From contig NC_088714.1 in the NCBI RefSeq assembly GCF_963576615.1, forward strand, positions 42,812,072-42,876,071: DNA of 64,000 nucleotides, read 5' to 3'. Positions 1 to 12,961 of the stretch are shown one piece after another. The notes beneath the pieces are model-generated. The model ran no database searches. It was not told where the DNA came from and saw only the letters and a list, made by a program, of their open reading frames with translations. The stretch's first letter is position 1. Each line of letters starts with the position of its first letter. The stretch comes from Watersipora subatra. Lineage: Eukaryota > Bryozoa > Gymnolaemata > Cheilostomatida > Watersiporidae. A program made the position numbers and the translations under genes.

Positions 1-17
1 AGAACTGAAACTCTTAC

Positions 18-1655
18 TTTTAGAATGCGGAGAGACTGAGTTTTAGCCGCCACAATCGACATGCTAGCCTCAAACTCTTGCATCTGTCGGCGAATCATCT
101 GATTCCTTTGGAGACTCTTCTCTCGTTGTGATCTCAGGCTTTCCATCTGTGATTTCAACTGTATTTTTTTTAATACATCACTACAAATGTTGAGTATTAT
201 TAGTAAATGTAGATAACCTCCCAGTCTCAAATATAAACATAAAACGAAAAAAGGTGTGTAGAGATTCTGAAAAGGCTGTATTTGGTGCTATCTTCTTACT
301 CATACTGAGCAAGAATAAGTGAATAGCAAGTAAGTGAGAACTAGTCAGTAAACAGTCCGTGAATAGTTAGTCATTAAACAGTTAGTCATTAAACAGTTAG
401 TCAGTGAACAGTTAGTCAGTATACAGCTAGTCAGTAAACAGTTAGTCAGCGAACAGCTAGTCAGCGAACAGCTAGTCAGTGAACAGCTAGTCAGTGAACA
501 GCTAGTCAGTGAACAGCTAGTCAGTGAACAGCTAGTCAGTGAACAGCTAGTCAGTAAACAGCTAGTCAATGAACAGCTAGTCAGTAAACAGTTAGTCAGT
601 AAACAGCTAGTCAGTAAACAGCTAGTCAGTGAACAGCTAGTCAGTAAACAGCTAGTCAGTGAACAGCTAGTCAGTATACAGCTAGTCAGTGAACAGCTAG
701 TCAGTGAACAGTTAGTCAGTGAACAGTTAGTCAGTGAACAGCTAGTCAGTGAACAGCTAGTCAGTAAACAGCTAGTCAGTGAACAGTTAGTCAGTGAACA
801 GCTAGTCAGTGAAAAGTTAGTCAGTGAACAGCTAGTCAGTGAACAGTTACTCAGTGAACAGCTAGTCAGTAAACAGCTAGTCAGTGAACAGTTAGTCAGT
901 GAACAGTTAGTCAGTGAACAGCTAGTCAGTGAACAGCTAGTCAGTAAACAGCTAGTCAGTGAACAGTTAGTCAGTGAACAGCTAGTCAGTGAACAGTTAG
1001 TCAGTGAACAGCTAGTAAGTGAACAGTTACTCAGTGAACAGCTAGTCAGTAAACAGCTAGTCAGTGAACAGCTAGTCAGTAAACAGTTAGTCAGTGAACA
1101 GCTAATCAGTAAACAGTAAGTCAGTGAGCAGCTAGTCGATGAACAGCTAGTCAATAAACAGCTAGCTAGTCGTCTAGTAATTCGCAGACAACTAGTCACA
1201 TATAAAACAATATTAAAAGTGCGGCATTAACCTTATTAATAATATTTGCAGATCTAATAAAAATGTTATACTTGAACACTAAACAAATCAATACTACTTG
1301 AGAGGTAATGCAACCTTTTGTTGTTGTGTGCCATGAGTCGCTGTAAGTCCTGGCTAAGCTGAATCCGCTTCTGTTCACTGCAACCATGTAGAACAAGTGT
1401 GAAATGCAGTGACATCCATTCTCACTATTACATCGCTTATGACTGACAAGAGAAACTCCTTGACGAATGATTGTTTGATTTCACCACAATACTTTAAAGA
1501 TAGTTTAATAAAAAAACATCAAGATGCATTTTTTCAAAAGTGATGTGATTTGCACAAATCAAAGGAGTTATCAAACAGATGAATAAATTGCTGATACGGT
1601 TTTGAACAGACCTGGCAATAAGCTGGGCTTGCGAGTCATCCAAAAGAGGATCCAT
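18..1655 (-). CDS. Partial gene for an unidentified coiled-coil protein (5' end)
   Basis: Three coding exons can be read on the minus strand. The first, 1655-1612, starts with ATG (MDPLLDDSQAQLIA), leaves two bases of a codon and ends at a GTCTGT donor. The second, 1377-1315, follows a TTGCAG acceptor; the split codon gives Ser and then EQKRIQLSQDLQRLMAHNNK, ending at GTTGCA. The third, 158-18, lies between an ATACAG acceptor and a GTAAGAG donor and gives 47 stop-free codons rich in Gln, Arg, Glu, Met and Leu (LKSQMESLRSQREKS near its start). The composition suggests a coiled coil. Exon 2 ends with two spare bases while exon 3 needs phase 0, so at least one exon of length 3n+1 is missing from the model, probably between 159 and 1314, where a minisatellite also lies. 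The gene continues beyond the left edge. I do not recognise the family; a centrosomal, ciliary or trafficking protein would fit, but that is a guess. Confidence 0.6.
341..1175. repeat. 15-bp minisatellite
   Basis: About 55 tandem copies of a 15-bp unit close to CAGCTAGTCAGTGAA, with C/T and G/A variants (CAGTTAGTCAGTAAA). Because 15 is a multiple of three and the unit lacks stops on the minus strand, it produces a long low-complexity open frame (repeating Ser-Leu-Thr-Ser-Cys) that is not a protein. The array lies in an intron of the minus-strand coiled-coil gene. Confidence 0.95.
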
Positions 1656-1779
1656 GATCAATCAAAGGAATTATGTAACTTTAAGAATCTTTGTCCAATA
1701 CTCTCTCAGTGTCACGATAGCAGCTGTAATTAATGCTGTGAATTAAAGAAAAAACTAAGCAGTTGCAAGAATAAAATTA

Positions 1780-3080
1780 ACTAGAAATTCCCCTGTCATA
1801 CAGCCCACGACCAAAGTGATAATGGAACAAGAAAGGGTACTGCCAGTTGGGAAATGCAATATTAACAGTCAAATGGCACTGCAGTGCAATAGGAGAACTG
1901 CAATGGTAGCTGCAATGGTTGCTGTAATGTACTGGGTGTTATTATGTACAACAAACTGCAATAATGAAAGGAAAAGATTATATGTTTATATCTCTCCACT
2001 GCAATAGGAGAAATGCAATATTAGAAGTAAAATGGCAAGCTGCTGTGTAATATACACAGGCTGGGGGAGGGGGGCTGTATATCATTGGTCATAGCAGCCA
2101 TTATCAAAAAGTTGTGATATTTATCTAGATTTCTGTATTTATATCTAAAAAATTATGCTCAATTTAAAAATCTAAACAGATTTTAGCTGGTTGTCATAGA
2201 AATAGATGTATATCTATAAGAAAATGTAGGCCTATTACTTAATTTTGCAGATATTAAAAATGGCTTGGCAGTACCACGATATTGGGCACAGTCGCAGTAT
2301 CATCAACAAAATCTTTAGAAAAATAATAACAGTAACATATTGCACACCATCGGTCACTATATATTTCGATCTGGTGAATTCGAATGATTATTCGTATAAC
2401 TAAATTCTATAATATTCTTATAAAATTGAATAATTATTCTAACAATTAAATATTGTAATAATCTTATAAGAATCGTTAGAAAAATATCATCGTCATTTCC
2501 TTTACTTTCAATGCTTTGGACATCAGTTGGAATACCAAAGTACTCATTATAAGTGTCCAAAATGTCAGAGTCCGGTAGACTCGGCAAAAAAGAAATGATT
2601 ACTTTTCAGTACTTCCACGTTAATTACAGAAACCTTCGGCAATTGGACGATGCCGTAGACTGGTGAAATGTGCACGTTTTTTTCGTGAAATGCGCACGAC
2701 TTAATGGTTTTACTCTCTGTCGCATGACCTTATCGGCGATTCATTGGCCGGTCTTAATTTTGATTAAAAAAGGTTTGTCAAGTTTTAATGGCCATTTTAA
2801 GCCAAATTAATCTGTCTATGTATAATCTGATCAGATGGGTTAATTTTAGGATATTACTTTTCAAAGGCTTGGTAACATATTTAAATAGGTTTATATGTGT
2901 TTTGTATCATGACTATACTTAAGCGACTCAACACAAAAATGGTTAAATCTTTTGATGGGATTTCGGTACAAGGGTTTGGTAACGGTCATTGAGGAATAAT
3001 TTTTCGGGAGTTGTGTGCGCATATGCATTTATCATAAAGTTCCCAAACAATCGCTTTGCTCGTGTTTGGTCGTGGGATGA
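1780..3080 (+). mobile_element. Interspersed repeat R2, copy 1
   Basis: This segment is collinear with 59513-61150. Both copies begin with ACTAGAAATTCCCCTGTCAT. They share the block at 1780-2050, then the block from about 2115 to the TTTGGTCGTGGGA motif near 3070. Copy 2 has about 330 bp extra between the two blocks. I could not find terminal inverted repeats or a clear target duplication, so the class is unknown. The minus strand keeps a relic of a shared peptide (listed separately). Confidence 0.75.
2400..2700 (-). pseudogene. Broken copy of the R2-encoded peptide
   Basis: The minus strand encodes pieces of the same peptide that is open in the other R2 copy: HISPVYGIVQLPKVSVI, then (after a shift of frame) SDILDTYNEYFGIPTDVQ and ESKGNDDDIFLTILIR. 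Several differences between the copies are at third codon positions. Frame changes just upstream of the first piece and between the pieces show that this copy cannot make the full peptide. No known family is recognised. Confidence 0.5.
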
Positions 3081-4484
3081 TAGAAACATAAGAAACAATT
3101 TTTTCGGACAGATTTAACCACATAGATATTATTTTTGGTAATTGACTTAATTTTGACATTATCATTTTTCTTTTTTCCATCCGTTAACTGACATAACTGA
3201 CATTTATTACATGCAAATGGTTGTTGACTGCTTTCACCAAATGGATGACTATGCTTGATCAACCATTGTTTTAGCAGACAAAGGATATAATTAAGCGCTT
3301 GCAACACCTTTGGCACTGGCCCAAAGAAATGAAGGAAAAAACTCAAAAGTTCCTACTGTCATAATGCAGCCACTTGTCTGCGTGTAATAATTTTTTCGGA
3401 AGTGTGAATACTTACAGTTTTCCAGCAGTTTGGGTACATAAAAAAAATGTTTATTCAATTTCATAAATGCTTGTTCTTGTCTAAATGAATTGCTGTTTAC
3501 AATACTGATAAGTCAGAAGGGTTACTCATAACGCAAGACGTTTATGTATTTGACCTTTTTAACAGTTTAGACAAACTGTGTAGAACTGATGCACTTTCAA
3601 GCTGAACTGTTCATGGTTACAGTACCATATAACGTTTTATCGTATAAGTAAGATCAGAAGTACATTATCATTTCTATCTCATGATTTGTGAGAATCGTTT
3701 TATGAGACCCAATAGCCTAATGTAATTACATACAGAGCAAAGCTTGCCCTCCTTGCCAATTACATAGATGCCTCTTCCAAAATGTCATATGAAGAGCTTT
3801 TAGGAGATGGCGTAAATAGCTGGCAAGTTGTGACTTTTAATCACTGCTGGTTATAATATCTGTAATTTAGCATGAAGCACAGAGAAGGAATGCTGACGAC
3901 ACAGTCGACTATAATAGTGGTAACTTCTAGATTTCTTTTGTCAACATTAACTTATTAAGACATTTGCTTCTATCAAAACAGGTTTCAAAACCCAGAATAT
4001 CTGTAGCCCCTTGGTAAAATTAGCATTAGCAAAAATAAAAAAAACTTGTGTAGTGATAAATGTTATTTAGTAATTTATGTTATCTAAATAGCTATTCACA
4101 CAACAAACCATTTTGTAGTAGAGCAACAAGATCAACTAACTAATATAGTCAATTGCTGAAAAGCATATGAGCATATTACACTGTAATAATAGACCTTTCA
4201 ACTTTCTGTTACAAGCAAAAGATTTGCTTGATTTCCACTTTAATTTCATCTACTATTTAGCTTCTTCATATTTTACCCCAGATCTCTAGATTTCTCTATT
4301 TTATTTTAACTTATTACAATACTTACTAAAGAATAAAAAGAAAAAATTACTCACAGCATTAAAATTATAAAAATATTTCTTCGAACAAAACGCAACTACT
4401 GCAAGAAAATGAGCAGCTCTAAAAGCAACTGCACAAATCTGGTCTGCAAAACGCCCAAAAGTTCATCTTCATTAGTAGTCTTGT
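3081..4484. other. AT-rich intergenic DNA, no gene recognised
   Basis: Short minus-strand open frames at 2986-3346 contain a Cys-rich stretch (CNKCQLCQ) but show no other support such as splice sites or a repeat partner. The rest is AT-rich with no convincing exon, RNA gene or tandem array. Confidence 0.5.
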
Positions 4485-4990
4485 TGCTCTAGCTAGTCAA
4501 CCCAAAAAATATCGCAACAACCTCTTTCGATCTTTGATCACGGCACACTCAAATAAGCACCGACGGTGTATAAGGGAAAATGCTTGTTGTGGTTTATGAT
4601 TTAAAGACCATTCGAAACACTAATACAACATTTTTGTGGTGTTATTAGTTTAAAATATGTAAAGCTCAATTGTGAGACCATGTTTATTATTAGACTACGT
4701 TAAATTATTTTTCGATTGCTGGTGGAGAATATATAATTAAACATACTGCGTCAACAAAAGCAAACGACATAATCTATCCATGAACTTATATTATTATTAT
4801 CAGCTTATTAATGGAGCAAAGGAGAAGGCGCAACAGTGGTTTTGAAATTATGCCTTAAATGTAGTGGAAAAGCTTGTTATGGGTAGATGTGGAGAAATTA
4901 CGCTACGAATAACTAATGCAAATCTACACACAACATCACTGTTTAATTTGCTTTGCCATTTCATTCCATTTTCATTCATTCCCATTACAG
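4485..4990 (+). mobile_element. Interspersed repeat R1, partial copy
   Basis: Collinear with about 8160-8670. Both contain AAAAAATATCGCAACAAC near their start, a shared block around GACCATGTTTATTATTAGAC, and ACGCATAACTAATGC-like sequence near their end. The copy stops where the CATTTCATTC motif ends, so it holds only the left third of R1. No coding capacity was seen. Confidence 0.75.
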
Positions 4991-7900
4991 TTCGGCAAAG
5001 AAGACCAAGATTGCAAAAATTTTACTTCATACTAAAGTGCTAGCTGGCTGTAACGAAACAGGTTTCCAGTTGGCTGAAAAACTTGTATCAAAGTTTATAA
5101 CTTTGTAAACTTTCTGGACTGAACTGCTGGTCTGGCAAACTGCTGATGTAAACCAAGTGCTGACAAAACTTTCTAGGACTAAAAGTGGCACCTAAACACT
5201 TGGTTAGAACATTTTACTTAGTGTTCACACAGACTTTTGTAGAAATCATACCAGAGACTAACATCATATTAGCACATATTTAATTCACCAATTCGGAGCA
5301 CTTATTGAGCTGGGTTTTGGAAACAGATGTGGATGCCGCTATCATTTCCTGCATTATACCATTTTAGCTTGTCAAAGATACCAGACTAGTTACGTTTGTT
5401 GCTGACTTATGCAATCTTTTGCATTATTGCAGCTAATGATTCGCTGTTGTGTGTCACGTTTTTAGGAGCCCAGAGTAAACGTCACCAATGTTTTATTCAC
5501 TGTTTAAGAAATTAAAGCAAAAAACTCAAACCTAACTGACCATAACTAACCGTGCCCCTCAACCTTTCTATACACAAGTGGTTCAATATTACTCAAGCTT
5601 AATAATTAAAATAACCAATACGCATGCCATGCATAGAAAGATTCAAATATTATCGAGTTTTACTATCACCGAAAAGCAACACTAGCATAAATAATCCTTG
5701 TAAATTATGCTCAATTGGCGAGCTATATCACTAATTTGTAATATATGCTGACAAGCTTTTACACATGCCTCATATAGACTACAATCATGATTTTTCTATA
5801 GAGTTGAATGTAAAAACACAAGTGGCATTAGAGATCTGAAAAATCATGAGTGTCTTCATCATAAACAGGTAGAAAGATTTGTGAATTGCAATGTATAATT
5901 TCTTTCAGTAGACAAATTCAAACACCACAAACTGCTTTACCACCTACCAACATTCCCTTCTCTGACTCCTCTCATTAAATTATTATTATCATTTTGCTCT
6001 CAGAGGCAATTGCTTCCTTCTTGCACTGCAAGACATTCACCTACAGGCTTGCCACCTAAGATATGAGCAAAAGCCACCGTAACTTCCATAAAAGTGTAGA
6101 TACCAATTAAGATAACAAAATTAAACATAGACTGCTGAGATGATCCTTACCAGAACAGCAACGAAGGCCAAGCTGTCAATAACATGCCAAAAAACTCTCT
6201 ATTATGACAGTTTCCTCCTCCAAACTATCAGAACTGAAATCTAAACTGGATCCCTACCAATGCTGGTAACACACACAGCTACAAGTATTAACCTGATTAA
6301 CTAATAAATAATGATTAAGACTTTAAATTTCATGAGGCTAACCACTTGTGCCTGCTCTAGTTTGTACTAAACAACTGTAAAATAGCCTGCAACTCGTGTA
6401 TCAACATTTCACGAATGCCATATTGAATCAGGATTATGTTCTTTAAATCATTGGTGCTCATTTCAAGATTTTTGTTCTGGTTAGCGCAACTTGATAGCTA
6501 AAGTTTGTAAAAAATATTTTTGCTAGCTCTTCCTACAGCATTCTATTGGCCTATACAAACCCTATTTATCGACTCAATTTGTGTCGGCCTATTCTTTTTT
6601 TTGCCAGGGCCTAACTACTTAACTAATACCTCTAATTTGATTGTCGGCTGTTGTATGAAAGTATTTACAAAAGCAAATACCAGATGGGAGTAAGCCTCTT
6701 GTAAATACCAGAGGTTAAACCAATTGTGATATATGCAATACTGCATTGAACAAAACACCTGGTACATCAAAGAACCATCAGGAGAAACAATAATTATAGA
6801 AGCTTTGACAAGCAGATGAGAAACTTCCAGTAGAATAAATCTATCAGCTAAGATGCGTCAACCAGCTTGCCATTAAAAATGGCAAGCATCATTTCCAATC
6901 AGCACAATCCTATGACATACTCAGACAAGTCCACTCAAATACCAACCCTCTACAACATAAAGAACAGAACCTGAGCACCTTTTCACAGGCTAACAGAGAC
7001 ATCTACACAAAAGAATAGCTCTAATAACACTGCTTCTTTCTTCTTCGTCTGCTGAGCCTCTTTCTCTTCTGTCGGCTGAGGCTCTTTTAACTGCAAAGGC
7101 TCTTTATATTTCAATTGTTGAGCCTCTATAATCTATATCTATGGACTGTCATGGCTATCATTTGACTGCCAACACTTGTAGACGTACAGGACTCAGCAAA
7201 CGAATATAAGCAACTGTTCGCGTAAAAGTGTAACCTTCATCGGTTATTTTAAATCTTTTGTGATTGGTATTATTGTTTTACAATTTGTTAGTTGTGTATT
7301 TGATTTGATGAACTTATAGAATAAAGTCCTGAGTACATTTTATGGGTAAATATTGGTATTGCTTATAATAGCTTGACACCTTCACTAATGTCTGAACCAG
7401 TAATAATAAAGTTGGTTCACACGCCCTAAGCAAAAGCGCACAAACAAAACATTGTCAAAACAGTATAAGATGACAAAGCAAATTCAACACTGATGTATGC
7501 GAGGATGCAGATTCTGTATAACATATTTCTTCCAAACCACACTTAACACAGCCTAGTGGTTTATTTTAGCTGGTCTATCTTCTTGTCCCGAGACTGTGTG
7601 TTAGCTCAACTAAACACTGAACTAAACAATAGAGTAATAAACACTACCATCAGAGCTTCGGTGTACAAGGTTTACAATTTCATAGGTTAAGACAAATCTT
7701 CGCGAGTTCTGAAATTACAATTTTTAATAGCCTAAATTTTACGATAGAAACTAATTATAGTAGTAAGTTAAACTGAAATGATGAATAACCGTTACAACCA
7801 ACTAAAGGCAAGAAGACGCAGATTCTGGCAATATCGGAATTTTGAATAGAGTCGCATGCATATACAACACCGAGTAACATTAAGTATACATGTGCTGATA

Positions 7901-8154
7901 TTTGAGCTACATGTATATAGCCCTCGACAGTCTTCAAATATCTTTGTCTAGGATTAAAGGCTATATTGAGTTATGTACCGTCATAATATCAGGTCGACTT
8001 ATGAATAGCAAATGTTTGTGTAAAAACTAATTTTTTTAAGTTTATTTATATAATAATTAAAATTAAATATTTAAAATTTAAACAACATTGTAATTAACAA
8101 AAATCATAAACATTAAAGTGTTGAGCAAAAAGTAGTATTGTTCACGTACACGAC
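4991..8154. other. Intergenic DNA, no gene recognised
   Basis: AT-rich sequence without a supportable exon, RNA gene or tandem array. A pyrimidine-rich stretch near 7030-7130 repeats the theme CTGAGCCTCTTT a few times but is too irregular to call a minisatellite. Confidence 0.4.
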
Positions 8155-9600
8155 TAGAAGTCGTTTCCAAAAAATATCGCAACAACTTCTTTCGATCATA
8201 GATCACAACACACCCAAATAAGATGTATAAGGGAGAGTGCATGTTATGTTTTATGATTTAAAAACAATGTAAAACAGTAATACAACATGCTTGTGGTGTT
8301 ATTAACCTAAATGTTACTTAAAGTGTTATTAACCTTCATGTGTAGTGCTCAATTTTGAGACCATGTTTATTATTAGACTACGTTAAATTATTTTCCGATT
8401 GCTGGTGGAAAATATATAATTAAACATATTGCGTCAACAAAAACCAACGACATAATTTATCCATGAATTTATTTTGTTATTGTTATCAACTTATTATTGG
8501 AGCAAAAAAAAATGTGCAACAGTGGTTTTGAAATTATGCCTTAAACCTAGTGGGGAAACTTGTAATGGTGTTATTGGTGCATGGGGAGAAATTACATTAC
8601 GCATAACTAATGCGAATCTACACGCAACATCATTGTTGAATTTGTTTTGTCATTTCATTCTATTTTGACTATGTTCAGTTTGTGTACTTTTGCTTTGTCA
8701 TGTGGGAACTAATTTGATTAGTACTGATTCAGGTACATTTGAAGGTGTTAAGCTATTGTAAGCAATACTGATATTTACCAGTAAAATGTACTTATTTATT
8801 GTAAAAGTCTAACAATTAAAATACATAACTAACAAAATTCTAAACAATAATATTAATGACAAAAGGTTAAAATAGCCAATAAAAGTTACATCCTTACTTG
8901 AACGGCCGTCCATGTTTGCTTGCTCGGTCTATATGTCTTAGAGCTTCGACAGTCAGATAAGATTCGTGGAAGTCCTTATATATAAAGGCTCAGTAGTTGA
9001 GATAGGGAAGTAGAAGAGAAGCAGCTGATAATGGAGAAGGAGACTCCATAGGTGGGGAAAGGATAGAGGCTTCAGAGGAAAAAGAGAGGGGACTCCAAAG
9101 GGAGAGAAACGCATCTCCGCAGGCAGAGGGAGCCTTAGCAGGTCCTTGCAAAAGGGAGATAGATACATTGACCAGCAGTTAGAAGTTGAGTCGCTGGAGC
9201 TGTTCTTTTTTATAGATATCTCTGTTAGCCTGTGAGAAGGTGTTTAGGTGCTCAGTTTCTGTTCTTTATGTTGCAGAGGGTTAGCAATGGAGTGAACTTA
9301 TCTTAAGTATGTCATGAGAGTATAATGATTGGAAATGATGTCTAACTCCAATTGTCTTGGTCGTGTTTGATACAGGTCTGATATCTTTTAATGGTTTCCT
9401 GGCATGTCAATTGATGTATCTTTTCTCGTGAGCTACTTCCACAGGAGATTTCTAAGCTGTTTGTAGATAAGTATATGATGACTGTCTTTAGGTGTCATGT
9501 TCATTGTAATATTGCATGTCTTCGGTGTTTGGTCGCTTCTCCATTACGCTATCTGCTTTTGCTAATACTATTATACAACAATGGCTTACAAAGACAACCG
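8155..9600 (+). mobile_element. Interspersed repeat R1, longest copy
   Basis: The left part matches 4485-4990. The right part matches 34630-35640, including a purine-rich block (GGAGAAGGAGACTCC-like) near 9030-9130 and the shared end CTCCATTACGCTATCTGC. No transposase or reverse transcriptase was seen. It is probably a non-autonomous element of about 1.4 kb. Confidence 0.7.
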
Positions 9601-9689
9601 TTTTGCGCATGACTTTCCTTGAGCGACTGATGCGCAGACGATTTATGCACAAAAATTATTCAGCTCTGGTCGACTGTTGAGCTTGTTGT

Positions 9690-10335
9690 TGTCAATACGG
9701 TTTACAAATGGGGGTGTTGAAATCTTACGTGGTTTTGGAAAAATCATGTTATACACGATTATTGCGGATCTACACAAGCGTCACTGTTTAATTTGCTTTG
9801 TCATCTTATTCTGTTTTTGACTACGTTTAGTTATGCGCTTTTGCTGAGGTTGCGTGTATTAATTTAATAAATATTAGTTCAGACTAAGATTCAAGCTAAG
9901 CTAGTAAAAATACCAATACTTACCAGTAAACGATACCTCTTTATTTCTAAAAAAAACCCATCGCTTTAAATACACAATGAACAAATTTTTAAAACAATAA
10001 TACTGACAAAAAGGGTAGAACTATCCAAAGAAAGTTACACCCCTGTGCGAACAGCTGTTCACGTTCTTTCACTCAGTGTTGTACGTACATCTATAAGTTG
10101 CGACAGTCTAAAGAGAGCCACGACAGTCAATAAAGACAGAGTCTCAACAGATGAAAGATAAAGAGGCAATGTCATTGAAGCTTTTCTTTGATAAGATGTT
10201 TATGTCCTCAGGTTTTGTTCTTAATGTTGTAGAAGGTCAGTATTTGAGTGGAATTGTCTTGATTATGTCTCGGAAATTTTATGGTCGGAAATGTTGATTA
10301 ACTCCTGTTATTTTGGTAATGTCTGGTAGAGGTTG
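9690..10335 (+). mobile_element. Interspersed repeat R1, diverged copy
   Basis: More diverged than the other copies, but in the same order: TTTAATTTGCTTTGTCAT near 9785, a TTACCAGTAAA motif near 9925, ACAATAATACTGACAAAAAG-like sequence near 10000, and the GTTTTGTTCTTAATGTTG block near 10215. It begins right after the previous R1 copy, so the two form a near-tandem pair. Confidence 0.6.
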
Positions 10336-10345
10336 GTGGAGCAGT

Positions 10346-10493
10346 CTACGTGTCATCATCACTAATTTCTTCTGCTGCTTTCTTAGCCTCCTGGTTGGCG
10401 CGTTTTCTCTGATTGATTTTTTCCTTTTGGAAGTTTTTAATTTGCTGGTTGATGACTCTTTGTAATGGGACAATGAGTAGAGTTGGTCTTTCA
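10346..10493 (-). CDS. Possible terminal exon of an unidentified gene
   Basis: On the minus strand, after a possible CATAAAG acceptor, there is a frame with coding character: ERPTLLIVPLQRVINQQIKN followed by a highly charged stretch (FQKEKINQRKRANQEAKKAA) and EEISDDDT with a TAG stop at 10346-10348. The alternation of Lys, Arg, Glu and Gln suggests a coiled-coil tail. No upstream exon was found between here and 12.9 kb, and the left edge abuts repeat R1, so it may be a captured gene fragment or a pseudo-exon. Confidence 0.3.
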
Positions 10494-10499
10494 CTTTAT

Positions 10500-12900
10500 G
10501 GAAAACTGATAAGACATAAGCTTGATAGTCTAGGATAAATAAAGAAAGTGTTTTTGCACACTGACTTTACATTAATTGGGCATTCTTATTACATAAATCA
10601 CATTCGATAGTGAGGATAGACAGGGACAGTAGTTACTTTAACGAATACTTGTTAACTCAATCAGTTTTAGTTATAGTTATCTTTTCAGAGTATAACAAGT
10701 AATTGCTTAAGAATAGGCCTATGTAAAGAAAATATACTTATCACCGGTAGGGGCTTTTTACTGCACCTTCTGTTTATTTCATTCTAGCAACTCACTCTGC
10801 GTCTACTACATTTTCTAATAAAAATCTATTTCATGAAGTTTCTTTTTTTGCTCCCCTCAAAGGAGCAAGATAAGGGCAATTTGATGAGTTGTAAAATGAC
10901 TTAGTTTGATGCCTTCTGATGAACTTTTCAAGTTTTTTCCTCTGAATATTGGTACCGTGTGTATTGGTTGTCTGTTTACTGTTTATGTTCTTTTGTATTT
11001 TTTGCTATTTCATGGTAGAGATATTTTATTATAATAGCTTGTGTAGTAAAACTGAGATTGAATTAGTTGGTGCACAAAATTAGTGTGATGAATTATCGTT
11101 TTACTGTTATTAATATCTAGAAAAATATAATATGTTACTCTGGTGGTAGGTAATCAAAATCTGTAAAAGTAGCTGCAGAATCAATATGCAAATATTGGGA
11201 GTAAATCTGCAATAACAAAAAGATCTTGTTACTCTTGCAGTCACTGATTTATATCTATGTACCAATCGCTGAAAAATTTATTTATTTTTCAGAAACTAGG
11301 CTGAAGGATAGCTAATTGCTTTGCGTGGATTACTAGAAAATACTACATTTCTAACATATAAGAGGACCCAGTGCAATGTGACGGGTAATTGTTTCAGAAG
11401 CATTTTTTAAATGACGGCCAATTCCTAGGACTAAACAAAGCAACTCTGTCGTTGCCATGGTCACTTTTCTAGGTTTTTTAGTTCCACACAATTTAGCAAC
11501 TTCACTGTAACGTTTGTGTACAGGCAGGATTTTAAAAAGAAATTGTGTTGTGTTTATCTTTTGAATTTTTCAACTTGATCAACAAAAGAGTAGCAATGCT
11601 TAATTAAATTAATGCTTTCGTTAAACAGTGCTATAGCAAGGATCATCTTCTTGTATCCTAACCACATATATTAGGTTTGTAGTTAGAATATTCTCCGAAT
11701 TATGTGCAAATCACTTGTGGCCAATAATTTTCTGCCAAGCTAAAAATGTTCACCCTAAAATAAAAGACCTTTAAAGAAGAAATTAATTTTGTTTATATGT
11801 AATCTGTTAGAAGTCGCCAGTTTTTGCTATAAGTTATTGCTAATATGTATAACCTAACTAACGCATAATGGATGAAAAGTCTTGTGTATGAGTTAGTATA
11901 TATTTATACTAAAGTATATTATATTTTTTAAAAATAATGAAATACCTGGACAAAGCAATATGTTAGAGCTCAGTGTTTTTAGTTGTGACTGATGACTCAA
12001 TTAATATCATTAATAAGCCTTGTTTTTAAATAATACTGTGATAGCAGTCATTATGATTTTTTCGGTATTGACTGGGTTGCACAAACCAATATTGTACATG
12101 TCATTAAAATATTTCCATGCAATTACATCCAATCTGACAGTTACAGATCAAAACAAAGTATGTAATTATATTCAAATAGAAAGCAATAACTAACTGCGTA
12201 ATTACCGAACAATTTACATTATGACAAACACTAAAGATGCTCCAATTAGAAATAAAAAAACTGATTTCAGATATCGATCTGATTTATCGGGTTAATTTGC
12301 TGATCCTCACTAATAACTACCATTATCCAAATACCAATTGGCTTATCCAGTTCTTTTGTGCTGCGTAGTTGATTGTTCCTTTTATTGCAGAGTCTACAGT
12401 CAGGCCTCTGCATTCAAAATTAATTTTTTTCAAGATTTGCATCATTCGTTAAAAAGAATTGTTTGTTGAGGCAAGGTAATAAATTTTAATTGATTTTTAT
12501 TTATTTTAACCTTTGTTCCGCTGCTACAAAGCCTATGCTGACTCCTTAGTAAATACTGTAGGTAATTACACAAAGGAATGAAACTAAATGTTAACATATA
12601 CTAAACTTCATGTAGAGTGTGGGCTTCAGAGATGCTTAGATTTGAAGGAAGATAGAGCTATGCAAAGCAATGTACACAAAATTACACTAAGTGTAGTTTA
12701 AACTAACTTGGCCTATGCATTTTTGTTATTACTATATTTTCTAATATTTTGTTTGATGCATAAAAGGAGATTTTCTGTAGTTAGCTGCTAGTACCTCATT
12801 AGATTAAAGCTTTTTCATTGCGGATTAGATAGCACTGGTAATCGCTTTAATGCCCCATAGATATGAATACTCTATGAATTATCAAATCATTTTTAGGATG
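10500..12900. other. Intergenic DNA upstream of MGAT1
   Basis: AT-rich, with no exon, tandem array or recognisable transposon that I can support. It separates the R1 cluster from the MGAT1 promoter. Confidence 0.5.
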
Positions 12901-12914
12901 AATATGACTGAGGG

Positions 12915-12920
12915 TATAAA
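12915..12920 (+). promoter_or_regulatory. Possible TATA box of MGAT1
   Basis: TATAAA lies 42 bp before the MGAT1 start codon. A start site about 30 bp downstream would leave a leader of only about 15-20 bp. This assumes that the ATG exon is the first exon; an upstream non-coding exon is not excluded. Confidence 0.35.
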
Positions 12921-12961
12921 GGTGTTTCTCTACTGAACAAGACAGTTGAGAGTTCGCCTCT

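Noticed and set aside
345..1199. Minus-strand 284-codon open frame
   Set aside because: Translation of the 15-bp minisatellite; a period that is a multiple of three with no stop gives an endless Ser-Leu-Thr-Ser-Cys pattern.
3032..3346. Minus-strand ORF with a CNKCQLCQ motif
   Set aside because: Short Cys cluster in AT-rich DNA with no other zinc ligands in register and no second copy in the window.
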